Counted from the stretch's first letter, positions 1 to 9,511 are shown. The stretch is 64,000 nt of DNA from G963662605 sp963662605 (GCA_963662605.1 OY759785.1:3100001-3164000); one strand, 5' to 3'. Made by a program: numbers and translations. The notes: generated by a model not told the origin, from the sequence alone.

Positions 1-38
1 TTTTCTAAGTGCTTTAATTATAACAACTTAGGAAATCG
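1..38. repeat. Imperfect inverted repeat upstream of dnaK
   Basis: The first bases form an imperfect palindrome: an arm beginning TTTTCTAAGT is matched 9 of 10 by the complement of ACTTAGGAAA, with an AT-rich centre. It could be the end of an upstream transcript's terminator, a repeat, or a regulatory site for dnaK. It does not match the CIRCE heat-shock operator (TTAGCACTC-N9-GAGTGCTAA). The window edge cuts off the context. Confidence 0.3.
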
Positions 39-131
39 TTTTTCCTGGCATATTAATTGTTTATATAGGGCAGTTAAAAAACGACAATGATACTGCAAAA
101 ATAAGAAAATTTAATTACTGGAGACATAAAA

Positions 132-2063
132 ATGGGAAAAATAATAGGAATAGACTTAGGAACGACCAACTCGTGCGTTTCCGTTATGGAAAACAACGAA
201 CCCGTGGTAATCCCGAATTCCGAGGGCGGCAGAACTACTCCTTCGGTTGTAGCGTTTACCAAATCGGGCGAGCGCCTTGTTGGACAGCCTGCCAAACGCC
301 AGGCTATCACTAACCCTAAAAACACGGTTTTTTCGGTTAAGAGATTCATGGGCAGATTTTTGAATGAAGTCACCGATGAAATGAAAAAAGTACCCTACGA
401 GGTAATCGCAGGCGAAAGCAATTCAGCACGTTTGCGAATCAGCGACCGCGTGTATTCACCGCCAGAAATCAGCGCGATGATTTTACAGAAAATGAAAAAG
501 ACTGCCGAAGAGTATCTGGGACAGGAAGTAACCGAAGCGGTTGTAACCGTACCGGCATACTTCAACGACGCTCAGCGTCAGGCAACAAAGGATGCCGGAG
601 AAATTGCCGGATTGAAGGTCCGCAGAATTATCAACGAGCCCACAGCCGCTGCTTTGGCGTACGGACTCGATAAAAAACACAAAGAGCAGATCGTTGCCGT
701 GTATGATCTCGGCGGTGGTACGTTCGATGTTTCTATCCTTCAGTTAGGTGAGGGCGTGTTCGAAGTAAAATCAACCAACGGTGATACCCACCTTGGCGGC
801 GATGACTTTGATCAGCGCATCATTGACTTTCTCGCAGATGAATTTTTGCGTCAGGAAAGTGTTGATCTCCGTAAAGATCCGATGGCATTGCAGAGATTGA
901 AAGAAGCTGCTGAAAAAGCAAAGATCGAACTTTCATCTTCAAACGGAACCGATATTAACCTGCCGTTCATCACTGCAAATCAGGATGGACCGAAGCACTT
1001 GAACATCAATTTGAGCCGTGCGAAATTCGAACAGCTTGTTGATGATCTGGTTGAAAGAACAAGAATCCCCTGCGAACAGGCTATTAAAGACGCAGGTGTT
1101 TCACTTTCGGAAATTGACGAAGTTATTCTCGTCGGCGGTTCGACCCGTATCCCGAAAGTTCAGGAATTGGTTGCTAAACTCTTCAACAGAGAACCTCATA
1201 AGGGTGTTAACCCGGATGAAGTTGTTGCAGTCGGTGCGGCTATTCAAGGAGCGGTTCTTACCGGCGAAGTTAAAGACGTACTTTTGCTTGACGTTACTCC
1301 GCTTTCACTCGGTATCGAGACTCTCGGCGGTGTTATGACAGTACTTATCCCGGCTAACACAACCATCCCGACCAAGAAGAGCGAAGTTTTCTCTACTGCT
1401 GCCGATAATCAGCCATCTGTTGAGATTAATATCTTGCAGGGCGAACGCCCGATGGCGGCCGATAACAGAACACTCGGCAGATTCAATCTCGACGGCATTC
1501 CTCCTGCACCACGCGGCGTTCCGCAGGTAGAAGTCAGTTGTGATATTGACGCCAACGGTATTCTGCACGTTTCCGCAAAAGACCGCGGAACCGGTAAAGA
1601 GCAGAGCATCCGTATCACATCTTCAAGCGGACTCTCAAAAGATGAAGTCGAGAAGATGAAAAATCAGGCGAAAGAACACGCTGAAGAGGATAAGAAGAAA
1701 CGCGAACTGATTGACATTAAAAATCAGGCTGATGCGCTTATCTTCCAGACAAAGAAACAAATGGAAGAACTGAAAGACAAGATTGATCCTGAAATGAAGA
1801 GCACGCTCGAATCACAGGTGAAGACTCTTGAAGATGCAGTTGCTACGAACAACTACGATACAATTAAGTCGGCAGTTGATGCATTCCAGAAAACATGGAA
1901 TGACATTGCTCAGAAATTGTATGCCCAGCAGGGCGCCGGTACTCCTCCACCACAGGATTTCGGCGGTGCGGCAGGCGGACAACAGCCTCCTCATACCGAA
2001 GAGCCTAAGAAAGAAAAGGATGTTCAGGACGCTTCCTACGAAGTAGTTGACGACGATAAATAA
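132..2063 (+). CDS. dnaK: Molecular chaperone DnaK (Hsp70)
   Basis: 643 aa, full length for bacterial Hsp70. The N-terminal nucleotide-binding domain opens with GIDLGTTNS (residues 6-14) and carries the phosphate-binding LGGGTFDVS motif. The substrate-binding domain follows the DVTPLSLGIETLGG linker region near residue 390, then comes the helical lid. The tail is Gly/Pro rich and ends EVVDDDK, close to the usual DnaK ending. The start is ATG with GGAGA about 7 bases upstream. It acts in the cytoplasm with DnaJ and GrpE, which are not in this window, so it is probably a single-gene transcript ending at the hairpin after the stop codon. Confidence 0.98.
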   Translation: MGKIIGIDLGTTNSCVSVMENNEPVVIPNSEGGRTTPSVVAFTKSGERLVGQPAKRQAITNPKNTVFSVKRFMGRFLNEVTDEMKKVPYEVIAGESNSARLRISDRVYSPPEISAMILQKMKKTAEEYLGQEVTEAVVTVPAYFNDAQRQATKDAGEIAGLKVRRIINEPTAAALAYGLDKKHKEQIVAVYDLGGGTFDVSILQLGEGVFEVKSTNGDTHLGGDDFDQRIIDFLADEFLRQESVDLRKDPMALQRLKEAAEKAKIELSSSNGTDINLPFITANQDGPKHLNINLSRAKFEQLVDDLVERTRIPCEQAIKDAGVSLSEIDEVILVGGSTRIPKVQELVAKLFNREPHKGVNPDEVVAVGAAIQGAVLTGEVKDVLLLDVTPLSLGIETLGGVMTVLIPANTTIPTKKSEVFSTAADNQPSVEINILQGERPMAADNRTLGRFNLDGIPPAPRGVPQVEVSCDIDANGILHVSAKDRGTGKEQSIRITSSSGLSKDEVEKMKNQAKEHAEEDKKKRELIDIKNQADALIFQTKKQMEELKDKIDPEMKSTLESQVKTLEDAVATNNYDTIKSAVDAFQKTWNDIAQKLYAQQGAGTPPPQDFGGAAGGQQPPHTEEPKKEKDVQDASYEVVDDDK

Positions 2064-2085
2064 ACTCCTTAGTGGATGAATGAAC

Positions 2086-2124
2086 ACACAGGCTGTCCCC
2101 CAAAGGGACAGCCTGTGTTGTTTT
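2086..2124 (+). terminator. Intrinsic terminator after dnaK
   Basis: A 14-bp perfect stem (ACACAGGCTGTCCC paired with GGGACAGCCTGTGT) with a 5-base loop, followed by TGTTTT. It lies 23 bases after the dnaK stop codon. Confidence 0.85.
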
Positions 2125-2137
2125 AAAAGCATTCCCC

Positions 2138-2189
2138 TTCCTAGACCATGACTTTGCACAGCATCCTGCGGAAAGTCATGGGTTAGGAA
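2138..2189. repeat. Palindromic repeat, left copy of an inverted pair
   Basis: A 52-base element that is an imperfect hairpin: TTCCTA and CCATGACTTT on one side, AAAGTCATGG and TAGGAA on the other, with a 16-base asymmetric centre. Bases 2143-2189 (47 bp) are the exact reverse complement of 4181-4227, so the two copies bracket the TPR gene in opposite orientations. The outer arm TTCCTAACCCATGACTT recurs at the ends of the element at 20444-20764, which makes this a dispersed family in the genome. Confidence 0.9.
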
Positions 2190-2276
2190 CCATACATCCC
2201 ACAATATTTGGATGCGGTTTTCGGTGCCCGTATATTTCCGGACAAATTTCTATCTATTTTGTACATACTATCGCTG

Positions 2277-4166
2277 ATGAAAAACAAGAGTGCCAAGCAA
2301 AATTCTGCCGTAGCAAAAAAATCGTATAAAAAATACTTGCCGTATCTGCTATTCATGCTAATCGGATTCGCGTTGTACGCTCAAACGCTGCAATTCGGAT
2401 TCAGCAGTCTCGATGATGAGCCGATCATTGTTCAAAAAAGTGCATATCTCAGCAATATATCAAACAGCCTGGACGTATTCCGGCGTGATGCTTTTCTTGA
2501 GTCGAAAGGTGAATTTTACCGCCCGCTACAATCCCTGTCGTTTATCATCAATGCGCAAATCAGCGGGACAGAGGCATGGAGTTATCACTTATTCAACGCG
2601 ATGTTGTTCATAGTCGTTATTTCGTTACTGTATTATTTTTTGATGCAGAACGGTATGGGTGAGCGCATTGCACTTTTTGCTGCCATACTGTTAATGATAC
2701 ATCCGCTCGCGGCGCATCTTGTATGCTGGATACCTTCGCGGGGTGATTTATTTTTAATAATCTTTATCCTTCTTTCCGCTATCGTCTTCAAGAAGTTCCT
2801 TACAACCGGACGTATGGCTTTTGTTGCCGTGCATGCAGTATGTTTTCTTCTGGCGCTATTTGCCAAAGAAACAGCAGTAATGTTCATTCCCATCGGACTC
2901 TACTTTATTTATCAATTAAAGAACACAGCCCGGCTAAAAACAATTCTGATATTTCTCCCCGTTTGGATTGCCGACCTCATAATATATTTTGTTTTGCGGC
3001 ATTCGGTGCTGATTGATTTGCCGTCGCAAAATTTCGGTGCGGCAGTTTTTCTAAAGAACCTTCCTTCGGTTGCTGAAATGTTTGGGAAAATTTTCATCCC
3101 CTATCCCCTGTCTTCACTGCCACATGTCCGCGCAGTACCTGTAGTGCTCGGACTAATTATTTTTGTGATACTTACTTATGTTTTGGTTGCAAAATATAAA
3201 TCCGGTAAATCAATTGTTGCCTTTTCATTATTGTGGTTCTTTTGTTTTATTCTGCCGCCGCTCGCATTCCGTTCGTCATTTGCTGATTTCGGATACGAGT
3301 ATCTGGAACACCGGGCAATCTTGCCCGCGATGGGTTTGTTATTTCTACTTATTCCCGTACAACAACCATTGGAGAATTGGCTAAATAAGTATAAGAAGTA
3401 TATGGCCATTCCTTTTTTAGGCATATTTATATATACATATATGCACGCCGGGATTTATGCCAGCCCGAAAAGTTTTTTCAATGCTGCCTTACAGGCGGAT
3501 TCCAAAAATGCGGTCGCGAATTATCAGCTCGGCACTCTGATGATTCAGGAGGAGAATTACGAAGGTGCTCTCAACTATTTCAAGAATGCCGTAGCAATTG
3601 CGCCGGGAGAATCCGAATACTGGAATACACTCGCAGCGATGTACTACAATACCAATAATTCCGATAAGGCGCTGTACTGTTTTCTGGAGTCATTAAAACG
3701 GAATCCAAATAACTGGCAGACTTTGCGTAATCTCGGCACACTATATAACTCCAAAAACAATTTTGAAAAAGCAATCGCATATTATACCAAAGCTCTTGCA
3801 CTCACTCCCGATAGGGGACTCATTCTCAATGACAGAGCCAATGTGAAATTTCTCAGCAATGATTTTACGGGGGCTATAAACGATTGCGAAGCTGCACTCG
3901 CCATAAAGCAGGATGCCTCCGATGCGTTTTTAACAAAAGCAAAGTCACTAATCAAATTAGGTAAAAGTGACGATGCATTCCGCGTATTAGTCCGAGCAGA
4001 ACAGCTTGATTCCCAAAATCCCGAAATATTATTCTATAAAGGCGTTGCCTCTGTAAATCTCCACCACGAATCCGAAGGTCTGAAGTACATTCAAACCGCA
4101 GCCCAAAGCGGCTTCCAATCGGCAGTGGAGTATTTGCGGGTAAATCCCCGCCGAGCAGAAAAGTAA
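2277..4166 (+). CDS. Multipass membrane protein with C-terminal TPR repeats
   Basis: 629 aa from the ATG at 2277; an upstream in-frame start at 2208 is possible but the sequence from 2277 (MKNKSAKQ) looks like a natural N terminus. About ten hydrophobic segments occupy residues 20-400, with a DDEP motif in the first loop after TM1, as in GT-C type glycosyltransferases of the TMTC / protein O-mannosyltransferase style. Residues 410-625 carry about six tetratricopeptide repeats, for example NYEGALNYFKNAVAIAP. This fits an inner-membrane enzyme or scaffold with a soluble TPR arm; transferase activity is inferred only. The gene is bracketed by a perfect inverted repeat. Confidence 0.75.
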   Translation: MKNKSAKQNSAVAKKSYKKYLPYLLFMLIGFALYAQTLQFGFSSLDDEPIIVQKSAYLSNISNSLDVFRRDAFLESKGEFYRPLQSLSFIINAQISGTEAWSYHLFNAMLFIVVISLLYYFLMQNGMGERIALFAAILLMIHPLAAHLVCWIPSRGDLFLIIFILLSAIVFKKFLTTGRMAFVAVHAVCFLLALFAKETAVMFIPIGLYFIYQLKNTARLKTILIFLPVWIADLIIYFVLRHSVLIDLPSQNFGAAVFLKNLPSVAEMFGKIFIPYPLSSLPHVRAVPVVLGLIIFVILTYVLVAKYKSGKSIVAFSLLWFFCFILPPLAFRSSFADFGYEYLEHRAILPAMGLLFLLIPVQQPLENWLNKYKKYMAIPFLGIFIYTYMHAGIYASPKSFFNAALQADSKNAVANYQLGTLMIQEENYEGALNYFKNAVAIAPGESEYWNTLAAMYYNTNNSDKALYCFLESLKRNPNNWQTLRNLGTLYNSKNNFEKAIAYYTKALALTPDRGLILNDRANVKFLSNDFTGAINDCEAALAIKQDASDAFLTKAKSLIKLGKSDDAFRVLVRAEQLDSQNPEILFYKGVASVNLHHESEGLKYIQTAAQSGFQSAVEYLRVNPRRAEK

Positions 4167-4180
4167 CCAGTATTAACATC

Positions 4181-4232
4181 TTCCTAACCCATGACTTTCC
4201 GCAGGATGCTGTGCAAAGTCATGGTCTATGAA
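4181..4232. repeat. Palindromic repeat, right copy of an inverted pair
   Basis: Reverse-complement copy of the element at 2138-2189; bases 4181-4227 match it exactly over 47 bp, and the match resumes after one mismatch. It starts 14 bases after the stop codon of the TPR gene. The hairpin might also stop transcription, although no T-run follows. Confidence 0.9.
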
Positions 4233-4317
4233 TTGCGTGCACATCGCAAGGAATTTTTCCACCCTCAAGTTTGTTTTGTCATATAAATGAAAAACATTAC
4301 AACATAAGGAGTCCCTC

Positions 4318-4713
4318 ATGGCTAAGAAAATGTCAAGTGATACCAATGCAATCAACTGGTTTGAAATTCCGACCCTTGATATTAAACGGGCGATCAAATT
4401 TTACGAAACGATTTTTGATATAAAGATGCGTGAGATGAATCTTCCGGGCTACGAGACCTCAATATTCCCACCCGATGAGACGTTAGGAAAATCATGCGGA
4501 GCTTTAGTGAAAAGCGAATTTCACAAGCCGGCTGAAGGCGGTGTTATGATTTATCTCAATGCCAATCCGGATTTGCAGCTTGTCCTCGACCGCGTTGAAA
4601 AAGCCGGAGGAAAAGTCGTACATGCCAAAACATTAATCACAAAAGAAATCGGATATTTCGGGTTAATAAATGATACCGAAGGCAATTTGATTGCACTTCA
4701 TTCGAGTGATTAG
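4318..4713 (+). CDS. VOC (glyoxalase/bleomycin-resistance) family protein
   Basis: 131 aa, the size of a single vicinal-oxygen-chelate domain built from two beta-alpha-beta-beta-beta modules. The first module begins NWFEIPTLDIKRAIKFYE and the second ends FGLINDTEGNLIALHS, both typical of VOC proteins. An AAGGAG ribosome site sits 6 bases before the ATG. The family includes lyases, dioxygenases and antibiotic-binding proteins; the substrate cannot be read from the sequence. Confidence 0.85.
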   Translation: MAKKMSSDTNAINWFEIPTLDIKRAIKFYETIFDIKMREMNLPGYETSIFPPDETLGKSCGALVKSEFHKPAEGGVMIYLNANPDLQLVLDRVEKAGGKVVHAKTLITKEIGYFGLINDTEGNLIALHSSD

Positions 4714-4737
4714 AAAATCCCACCACTTTTCAGAATC

Positions 4738-4822
4738 TAACCGCAAAGCACGTCAAGTCCGCAAAGATTTTTAATTGTTCTCCAAAAAATTATCTTAGCG
4801 TGCTTTGCGAACTTTGCGGTTA
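4738..4822. repeat. Imperfect palindromic intergenic repeat (TAACCGCAAAG arms)
   Basis: An inverted repeat of roughly 30-base arms, starting TAACCGCAAAG and ending CTTTGCGGTTA, with a few mismatches and an AT-rich centre. It contains tandem GCAAAG units. It fills much of the gap between the VOC gene and recQ and looks like a dispersed REP-like element rather than a terminator, since no T-run follows. Confidence 0.7.
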
Positions 4823-4922
4823 ATCCTATTTCTAATTTTATTTTATTACAGCGCTATTTTCTCCCGCGAAAAAGAGGTATTTTTCGGTTTTACAATACAA
4901 CTTTCGGCAGCATTTTTAATTC

Positions 4923-7529
4923 ATGAGCACGCTTCACGATAATCTGAAAAAATACTTCGGCTATTCTTCCTTCCGGCAGGGACAGGAAGAAATAGTCAAT
5001 GCCATATTATCGTCGAAGAACACGCTTACTGTTTTACCGACAGGCGGCGGTAAATCATTGTGTTACCAGCTGCCCGCGGTCATGTCACCGGGATTCTCTA
5101 TCGTTATCTCCCCGCTTATCGCGCTGATGAAAGATCAGGTTGACGCGATGAACAAGAATACTAAACTGGCGGGATTCATCAATAGCACGATGGATTTTCG
5201 CGAAACGGAGCAGGTATTCAGAGAAATTGTAAACGGCACGATAAAATTATTGTACGTCGCACCCGAACGGCTCGGCAGCGTACAATTTGCCGAACGTATT
5301 AAAGCCCTCAGGCCGTATTTCCTGTTCGTTGATGAAGCACATTGTATTAGCGAATGGGGACACAATTTTCGTCCATCGTATAGAAAAATCCGTGAGTTTG
5401 TTGAGTTCATAGAACTGGAACGCATTTCAGCCTTCACCGCGACTGCCACGCCTGAGGTTGTGCGTGATATTGTAGAGCAATTAAATTTTAAAGACCCGAA
5501 AATCTTTATCCGGGGATTTGAACGCGAGAATCTTTCACTCATCGTACATAAAGATGTCAACAAACGCTCCAAACTGCTTGAAGCAATTTCCAATTACGGC
5601 ACGCCCGCAATCATCTACACAGCATCCAGAAAAATGACTGAGGAAGTCGCCGAGTTTCTTGGGCTAAGCAATATCAAATGCGGGTATTATCACGCGGGAC
5701 AAAATACCATACTCCGCAAACATACGCAGGAAGCTTTCATATCCGGTAAACTGGCCGTGATTGTTGCGACCAACGCTTTCGGGATGGGTATTGATAAGGG
5801 CGATATCAGGTTAGTCGTGCATTATAATATGCCGGGCTCATTGGAAAATTATTATCAGGAAATCGGACGCGCAGGCCGCGATGGTAAAGAATCATACGCG
5901 GTGCTTTTCTATGATAAAAAAGATGAATCCATTCATCAATACTTTATCGCTAATTCATTCCCTACTCCGGAAATTGTTACCGGCTTATATAACGCGATTT
6001 GCGATTATGGAAAAGTACCGTTGGGACATTATTACGAGCACGAAATTATCCTCAACTGGGAGTATCTGCGTGCCGTTACCGGAAAGAATGATCTTTCAAG
6101 CGCCATTGTGCACGCTTCTCTGCGGCTGCTTGAAGATGCCGGATATATGCGGCTTGTATCGGAGTTCTCGAAAAAACCGACGTTCCAATTTATCGTCCCG
6201 ATGTCGGCATTAAAGAACCATGTTAAAACGACAAAAAGTTCGACGAAGCAGGTATTGATTTTAGGTATGCTTCGTGACTTTGGCGGCAGCAGTTTGCAGT
6301 CTCCGGTTGAGTTTAACATCAGTGAACTTGCCGGGAAATACGACCTATCCGAAGACGAGCTAATCAATCAATTAACCGAGCTTGACCGAAGCGGCATCAT
6401 CGCGCTCTCACTACCCTCACTCGGCACCGACAGTGCTAAGCTGCTTTCACCACGTACGGCAGCGAACAGACTGAACATTAATTTCAAAAAAATAAATGAG
6501 CAGTATCTATTCGCCCAGCGCAAACTTGAAAGAATGCGTGATTTTATTTTTACGGGCGACTGCCGCTTCAATTATATACTCCAGTATTTCAGCGAAAATC
6601 TCAGCGAGTACAAATGCAAAAAGTGCGACAACTGCCATACACCTGTCGTAACCGATGCGTCAATACAATATCTGAATGAAAATATTTTAAAGACACTCAA
6701 GGAATTTGAAGAAGGCCTCACCGATCTGAATTTATTCAATCTTCTAACCGGGAACAGCCAATCTGCCGCGTACAAAAAGATTCCCCAATTCGGTGTGTGC
6801 AGGCAGTATAAGCGCCATGAGCTGTTCCCCGTTATTCACGCACTTGAGCAGCATGGCTTGATAAAGCACTCAGCGCAGAAAAAGAAAAACCTGCAGCTGA
6901 CCAACAAAGGGATAATGCAGCTTATCAAAACGGGCGTCGTAACGGATGAGACCGCCGCAACACACTACGAAGAAAACCTTGAACTGTATAATTTGCTGCG
7001 CGAATTGCGCACCAAAGCGGCCGCGAAATTCAATCAAGCAGTCCATCTTATATGCAGCGATGAACTCCTCCGGGAAGTTGTCCTCATATCTCCCGATACT
7101 AAGGCCGCATTGTTGCAGATTCCGGGATTTCATGAGCGCATGTACAATAAATTCGGCGATGAAGTTTTAGAGATTATAAACGAGTTCAAGCTGCGGCATA
7201 TGCCGGGCAGGTCAAAAAGTGATATTCCGGAACTTGCCCAAAATCTTGAAGAAACATACCGGTTGGTTAAAGAGGGTTACGAGCTGAAAGACATTGCAAG
7301 TTTGAGAAAGTTGAGCGACGCGGTTATATCAATGCAAATTGAGACCATCATCGAATATGAACCCAGCATAGACATTTCACATCTGGTTAAAGAAGAAATC
7401 GTTGAAAAACTGCGGGTACCTGTTAAGAATGGTATTAAAGATTTGAAAAATCTGAAGCGGCTGTTCCCCGAAGGCGGAGTTTCGTATCCGGAAATACGCA
7501 TTGCCGCGGCAAAGATCAGGGCTTCTTAA
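4923..7529 (+). CDS. recQ: ATP-dependent DNA helicase RecQ, long form
   Basis: 868 aa. Superfamily 2 helicase core: Walker A TGGGKS (residues 40-45), DEAH box (137-140), SAFTATATP motif III, and the motif VI region QEIGRAGRDG. Zinc-binding cysteines follow near 546 and at CKKCDNC (about 565-571), then a winged-helix RQC region, an HRDC domain (about 685-760) and a C-terminal helix-turn-helix tail (about 775-865). RecQ unwinds DNA 3' to 5' in recombination and fork repair. Its last 14 bases overlap the convergent lipoprotein gene. A second, shorter RecQ lies at 28759-30213. Confidence 0.95.
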   Translation: MSTLHDNLKKYFGYSSFRQGQEEIVNAILSSKNTLTVLPTGGGKSLCYQLPAVMSPGFSIVISPLIALMKDQVDAMNKNTKLAGFINSTMDFRETEQVFREIVNGTIKLLYVAPERLGSVQFAERIKALRPYFLFVDEAHCISEWGHNFRPSYRKIREFVEFIELERISAFTATATPEVVRDIVEQLNFKDPKIFIRGFERENLSLIVHKDVNKRSKLLEAISNYGTPAIIYTASRKMTEEVAEFLGLSNIKCGYYHAGQNTILRKHTQEAFISGKLAVIVATNAFGMGIDKGDIRLVVHYNMPGSLENYYQEIGRAGRDGKESYAVLFYDKKDESIHQYFIANSFPTPEIVTGLYNAICDYGKVPLGHYYEHEIILNWEYLRAVTGKNDLSSAIVHASLRLLEDAGYMRLVSEFSKKPTFQFIVPMSALKNHVKTTKSSTKQVLILGMLRDFGGSSLQSPVEFNISELAGKYDLSEDELINQLTELDRSGIIALSLPSLGTDSAKLLSPRTAANRLNINFKKINEQYLFAQRKLERMRDFIFTGDCRFNYILQYFSENLSEYKCKKCDNCHTPVVTDASIQYLNENILKTLKEFEEGLTDLNLFNLLTGNSQSAAYKKIPQFGVCRQYKRHELFPVIHALEQHGLIKHSAQKKKNLQLTNKGIMQLIKTGVVTDETAATHYEENLELYNLLRELRTKAAAKFNQAVHLICSDELLREVVLISPDTKAALLQIPGFHERMYNKFGDEVLEIINEFKLRHMPGRSKSDIPELAQNLEETYRLVKEGYELKDIASLRKLSDAVISMQIETIIEYEPSIDISHLVKEEIVEKLRVPVKNGIKDLKNLKRLFPEGGVSYPEIRIAAAKIRAS

Positions 7530-7839
7530 GAGCTTCCTTTTCCCTTTTCTGCGCTTCTTTTATCACTTTGTTAAAGAATAATTCCCAACGCTCCGTATCG
7601 GCACTGTAATAATCAATTGTCGCCTCGTACTCTTTTCGTGTAACGCTGTATTTTTTATCAAGCGCGTCAATAATTTTGTCGGTTGACCCCTTATCCCTTC
7701 CGAGGGAATCCTGCATCACGACAAAATCAATATAGTAATTAACAAACTTCGATTCAGAGATGCGGGGTTTGCATCCGGCCAACGATACTAAAGCGATGAA
7801 TACAAATATGACTGCCGAAACCCGGAAAAGAATTTTCAT
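7516..7839 (-). CDS. DUF4296-like lipoprotein
   Basis: 107 aa. The N terminus is a lipoprotein signal with lipobox LAGC (Cys near residue 23), so the mature protein should be membrane anchored. The rest matches the style of DUF4296: an initial helix with YIDFVVMQDS, then KYSVTRKEYEATIDYYSADTERWE near the middle and a Lys/Glu-rich end. These are small Bacteroidota lipoproteins of unknown role. It lies 2 bases downstream of the rhomboid gene and is probably co-transcribed with it. Confidence 0.75.
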   Translation of the reverse strand: MKILFRVSAVIFVFIALVSLAGCKPRISESKFVNYYIDFVVMQDSLGRDKGSTDKIIDALDKKYSVTRKEYEATIDYYSADTERWELFFNKVIKEAQKREKEALKKP

Positions 7840-7841
7840 GC

Positions 7842-8750
7842 CTACTTATTCATCCTTTTGCTTGCCTCGAAAAGAATTTTCTTTTCCCGGTCGGTAAGGT
7901 TTTTATAACCATCACGACTTATCTTATCCAGAATGGCATCAATGTCAGCCTGTGTAATTTCATCCCGGTCATTAATATCCGTATAGTTGGCATCCTGCAC
8001 ACCACTATCAGCAGGCTGTTGATATCGTGGCGGCTCCGGCGGCGGTGTATAATAATAGTTCTGATTCTGGAAAGCATTACGCGAACGGCCGGATCTTTGG
8101 AACAACCCTTTGAAATCGAAATGAATGTCCTTATCGAGCAACATGAATAAGAAGCCCGTTAATCCGCCCGCGATATGGGCAATATGCGCAACGTTTGTTC
8201 CATCGTTAATAGCAAGGATGTTGGTAACGATCATAAACATGATCAGATATTTTGCCTTAAGCGGGATAAGAAAATAAATCATAATATATCTGTTGGGGAA
8301 CAGGAGTCCGAATGCAATAAGCACGCCGAAAATCGCACCTGAAGCGCCGATGGTTACCGCCGGATTAATGAGTTCAGGGAAGAAATACGATACGAGAACC
8401 TGCGCCAATCCGCCGCCGACTCCGGATACCAGATAAAAGATCAGGAATTTTTTTGAGCCCATTTCCTGTTCCACTTCCATGCCGAACATCCACAAAGAAA
8501 ACATATTAAATAAGATATGGCTGAAGTTGCCGTGTAAAAACTGATAAGTAAAAAGCTGCCAGGGTTCAAAGCCGTGTTCAATCGGCCAGAGGGCAAAAAG
8601 CTGCATAATGGGGCTGCGTAAATCGCCGCCGTTACTCATCGCGGTGGATAAAAAATAAATTACCGTATTAATGATGAGTAAATTTTTTAGTACCGGAGGA
8701 AAGAACGTGAATCCACGATAATTACCTTGTCCGTTATAACCACTACCCAT
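7842..8750 (-). CDS. Rhomboid family intramembrane serine protease
   Basis: 302 aa from the ATG at 8750, preceded by an AAGG site; an in-frame GTG at 8762 is an alternative. Six or so membrane segments. It has the HGNFSHILFNM segment of TM2, the catalytic serine in GASGAIFG (TM4, around residue 137) and the catalytic histidine in AHIAGGLTG (TM6, around residue 192). After the membrane core come a Pro/Tyr-rich linker and a C-terminal helical piece (ITQADIDAILDKI...LTDREKKIL) like DUF6576. Rhomboids cleave membrane-protein segments within the bilayer; the substrate is unknown. Confidence 0.93.
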   Translation of the reverse strand: MGSGYNGQGNYRGFTFFPPVLKNLLIINTVIYFLSTAMSNGGDLRSPIMQLFALWPIEHGFEPWQLFTYQFLHGNFSHILFNMFSLWMFGMEVEQEMGSKKFLIFYLVSGVGGGLAQVLVSYFFPELINPAVTIGASGAIFGVLIAFGLLFPNRYIMIYFLIPLKAKYLIMFMIVTNILAINDGTNVAHIAHIAGGLTGFLFMLLDKDIHFDFKGLFQRSGRSRNAFQNQNYYYTPPPEPPRYQQPADSGVQDANYTDINDRDEITQADIDAILDKISRDGYKNLTDREKKILFEASKRMNK

Positions 8751-8938
8751 AGAAAAAAGCACCTTTTTATCTTATAATTCAAATATTCTTCGAAAGCATA
8801 CAAATTTTATCCGTGTAAGATACTGCAAATTACGCTAATTTGCACCATTGGAAATTTGCCCTGAATTTTTCAAAAAGTTCAGCGCAAGTAATTCCGGCGT
8901 TCAACGTCAAAAGTATTATACCAAGCAAAAAAGTGTTG

Positions 8939-9511
8939 ATGGACGAAGACTTAATTGATAGAATAATCGGCGGTGACGGGAGTGCCTTTGAGGAACTGGT
9001 GAATTTATATCAGGTCAAAGTAATTTCGACTTGCTTTAGATTTGTCCGTGACAAATTGGACGCGCAGGATGTTGCGCAGGAAGTGTTCATTGAAATCCAC
9101 CGTTCAATCCCGAAATTCAGAAGAGACTCCAAGCTCTCTACCTGGATTTACCGGATTGCAGTATCTAAATCTCTCGATTTTCTGAGAAAGAAGAACAGAA
9201 AGAAAAGATTTGGGAAAGTGAAAAGTTTGTTCGATTCCGACGTCAAAAACAGGAAAGCGGCATATGATATTAAAGAGAATCCCGAGATGCTGCTTGAGAC
9301 AAACGAAAAGATCAGACTGTTGCAGGAAGCGTTAGATAAACTTCCCAAAAATCAGAGAGTAGCGATTACCCTGAGCAAAGTCGAGAATTTTTCGAATAGT
9401 GAAATTGCGGAAATTATCGGCACTACGGTGTCGGCAGTTGATTCCCTCATTCACCGGGGGAAAATAACACTGCAAAAAGAATTGTCGAAAAAATTAAAGA
9501 ATTTAGTATGA
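8939..9511 (+). CDS. ECF-type RNA polymerase sigma factor
   Basis: 190 aa from the ATG at 8939; the frame is open further upstream, but MDEDLIDRIIGGDGSAFEELV is the normal start of ECF sigma factors. Region 2 contains DAQDVAQEVFIEIHRSI and FRRDSKLSTWIYRIAVSKSLDFLRKKNRKKR. Region 4 contains LPKNQRVAITLSKVENFSNSEIA followed by a helix-turn-helix. The next gene starts inside its stop codon (ATGA), which is the usual arrangement for a sigma/anti-sigma pair. Confidence 0.93.
   Translation: MDEDLIDRIIGGDGSAFEELVNLYQVKVISTCFRFVRDKLDAQDVAQEVFIEIHRSIPKFRRDSKLSTWIYRIAVSKSLDFLRKKNRKKRFGKVKSLFDSDVKNRKAAYDIKENPEMLLETNEKIRLLQEALDKLPKNQRVAITLSKVENFSNSEIAEIIGTTVSAVDSLIHRGKITLQKELSKKLKNLV

Noticed and set aside
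45..80. Sigma54 (-24/-12) promoter before dnaK
   Set aside because: TGGCA is present but the GC of the -12 element is missing at the right spacing.
2131..4240. Classical composite transposon around the TPR gene
   Set aside because: No transposase lies inside and no target-site duplication is visible beyond the repeats, so only a non-autonomous or REP-type explanation is kept.
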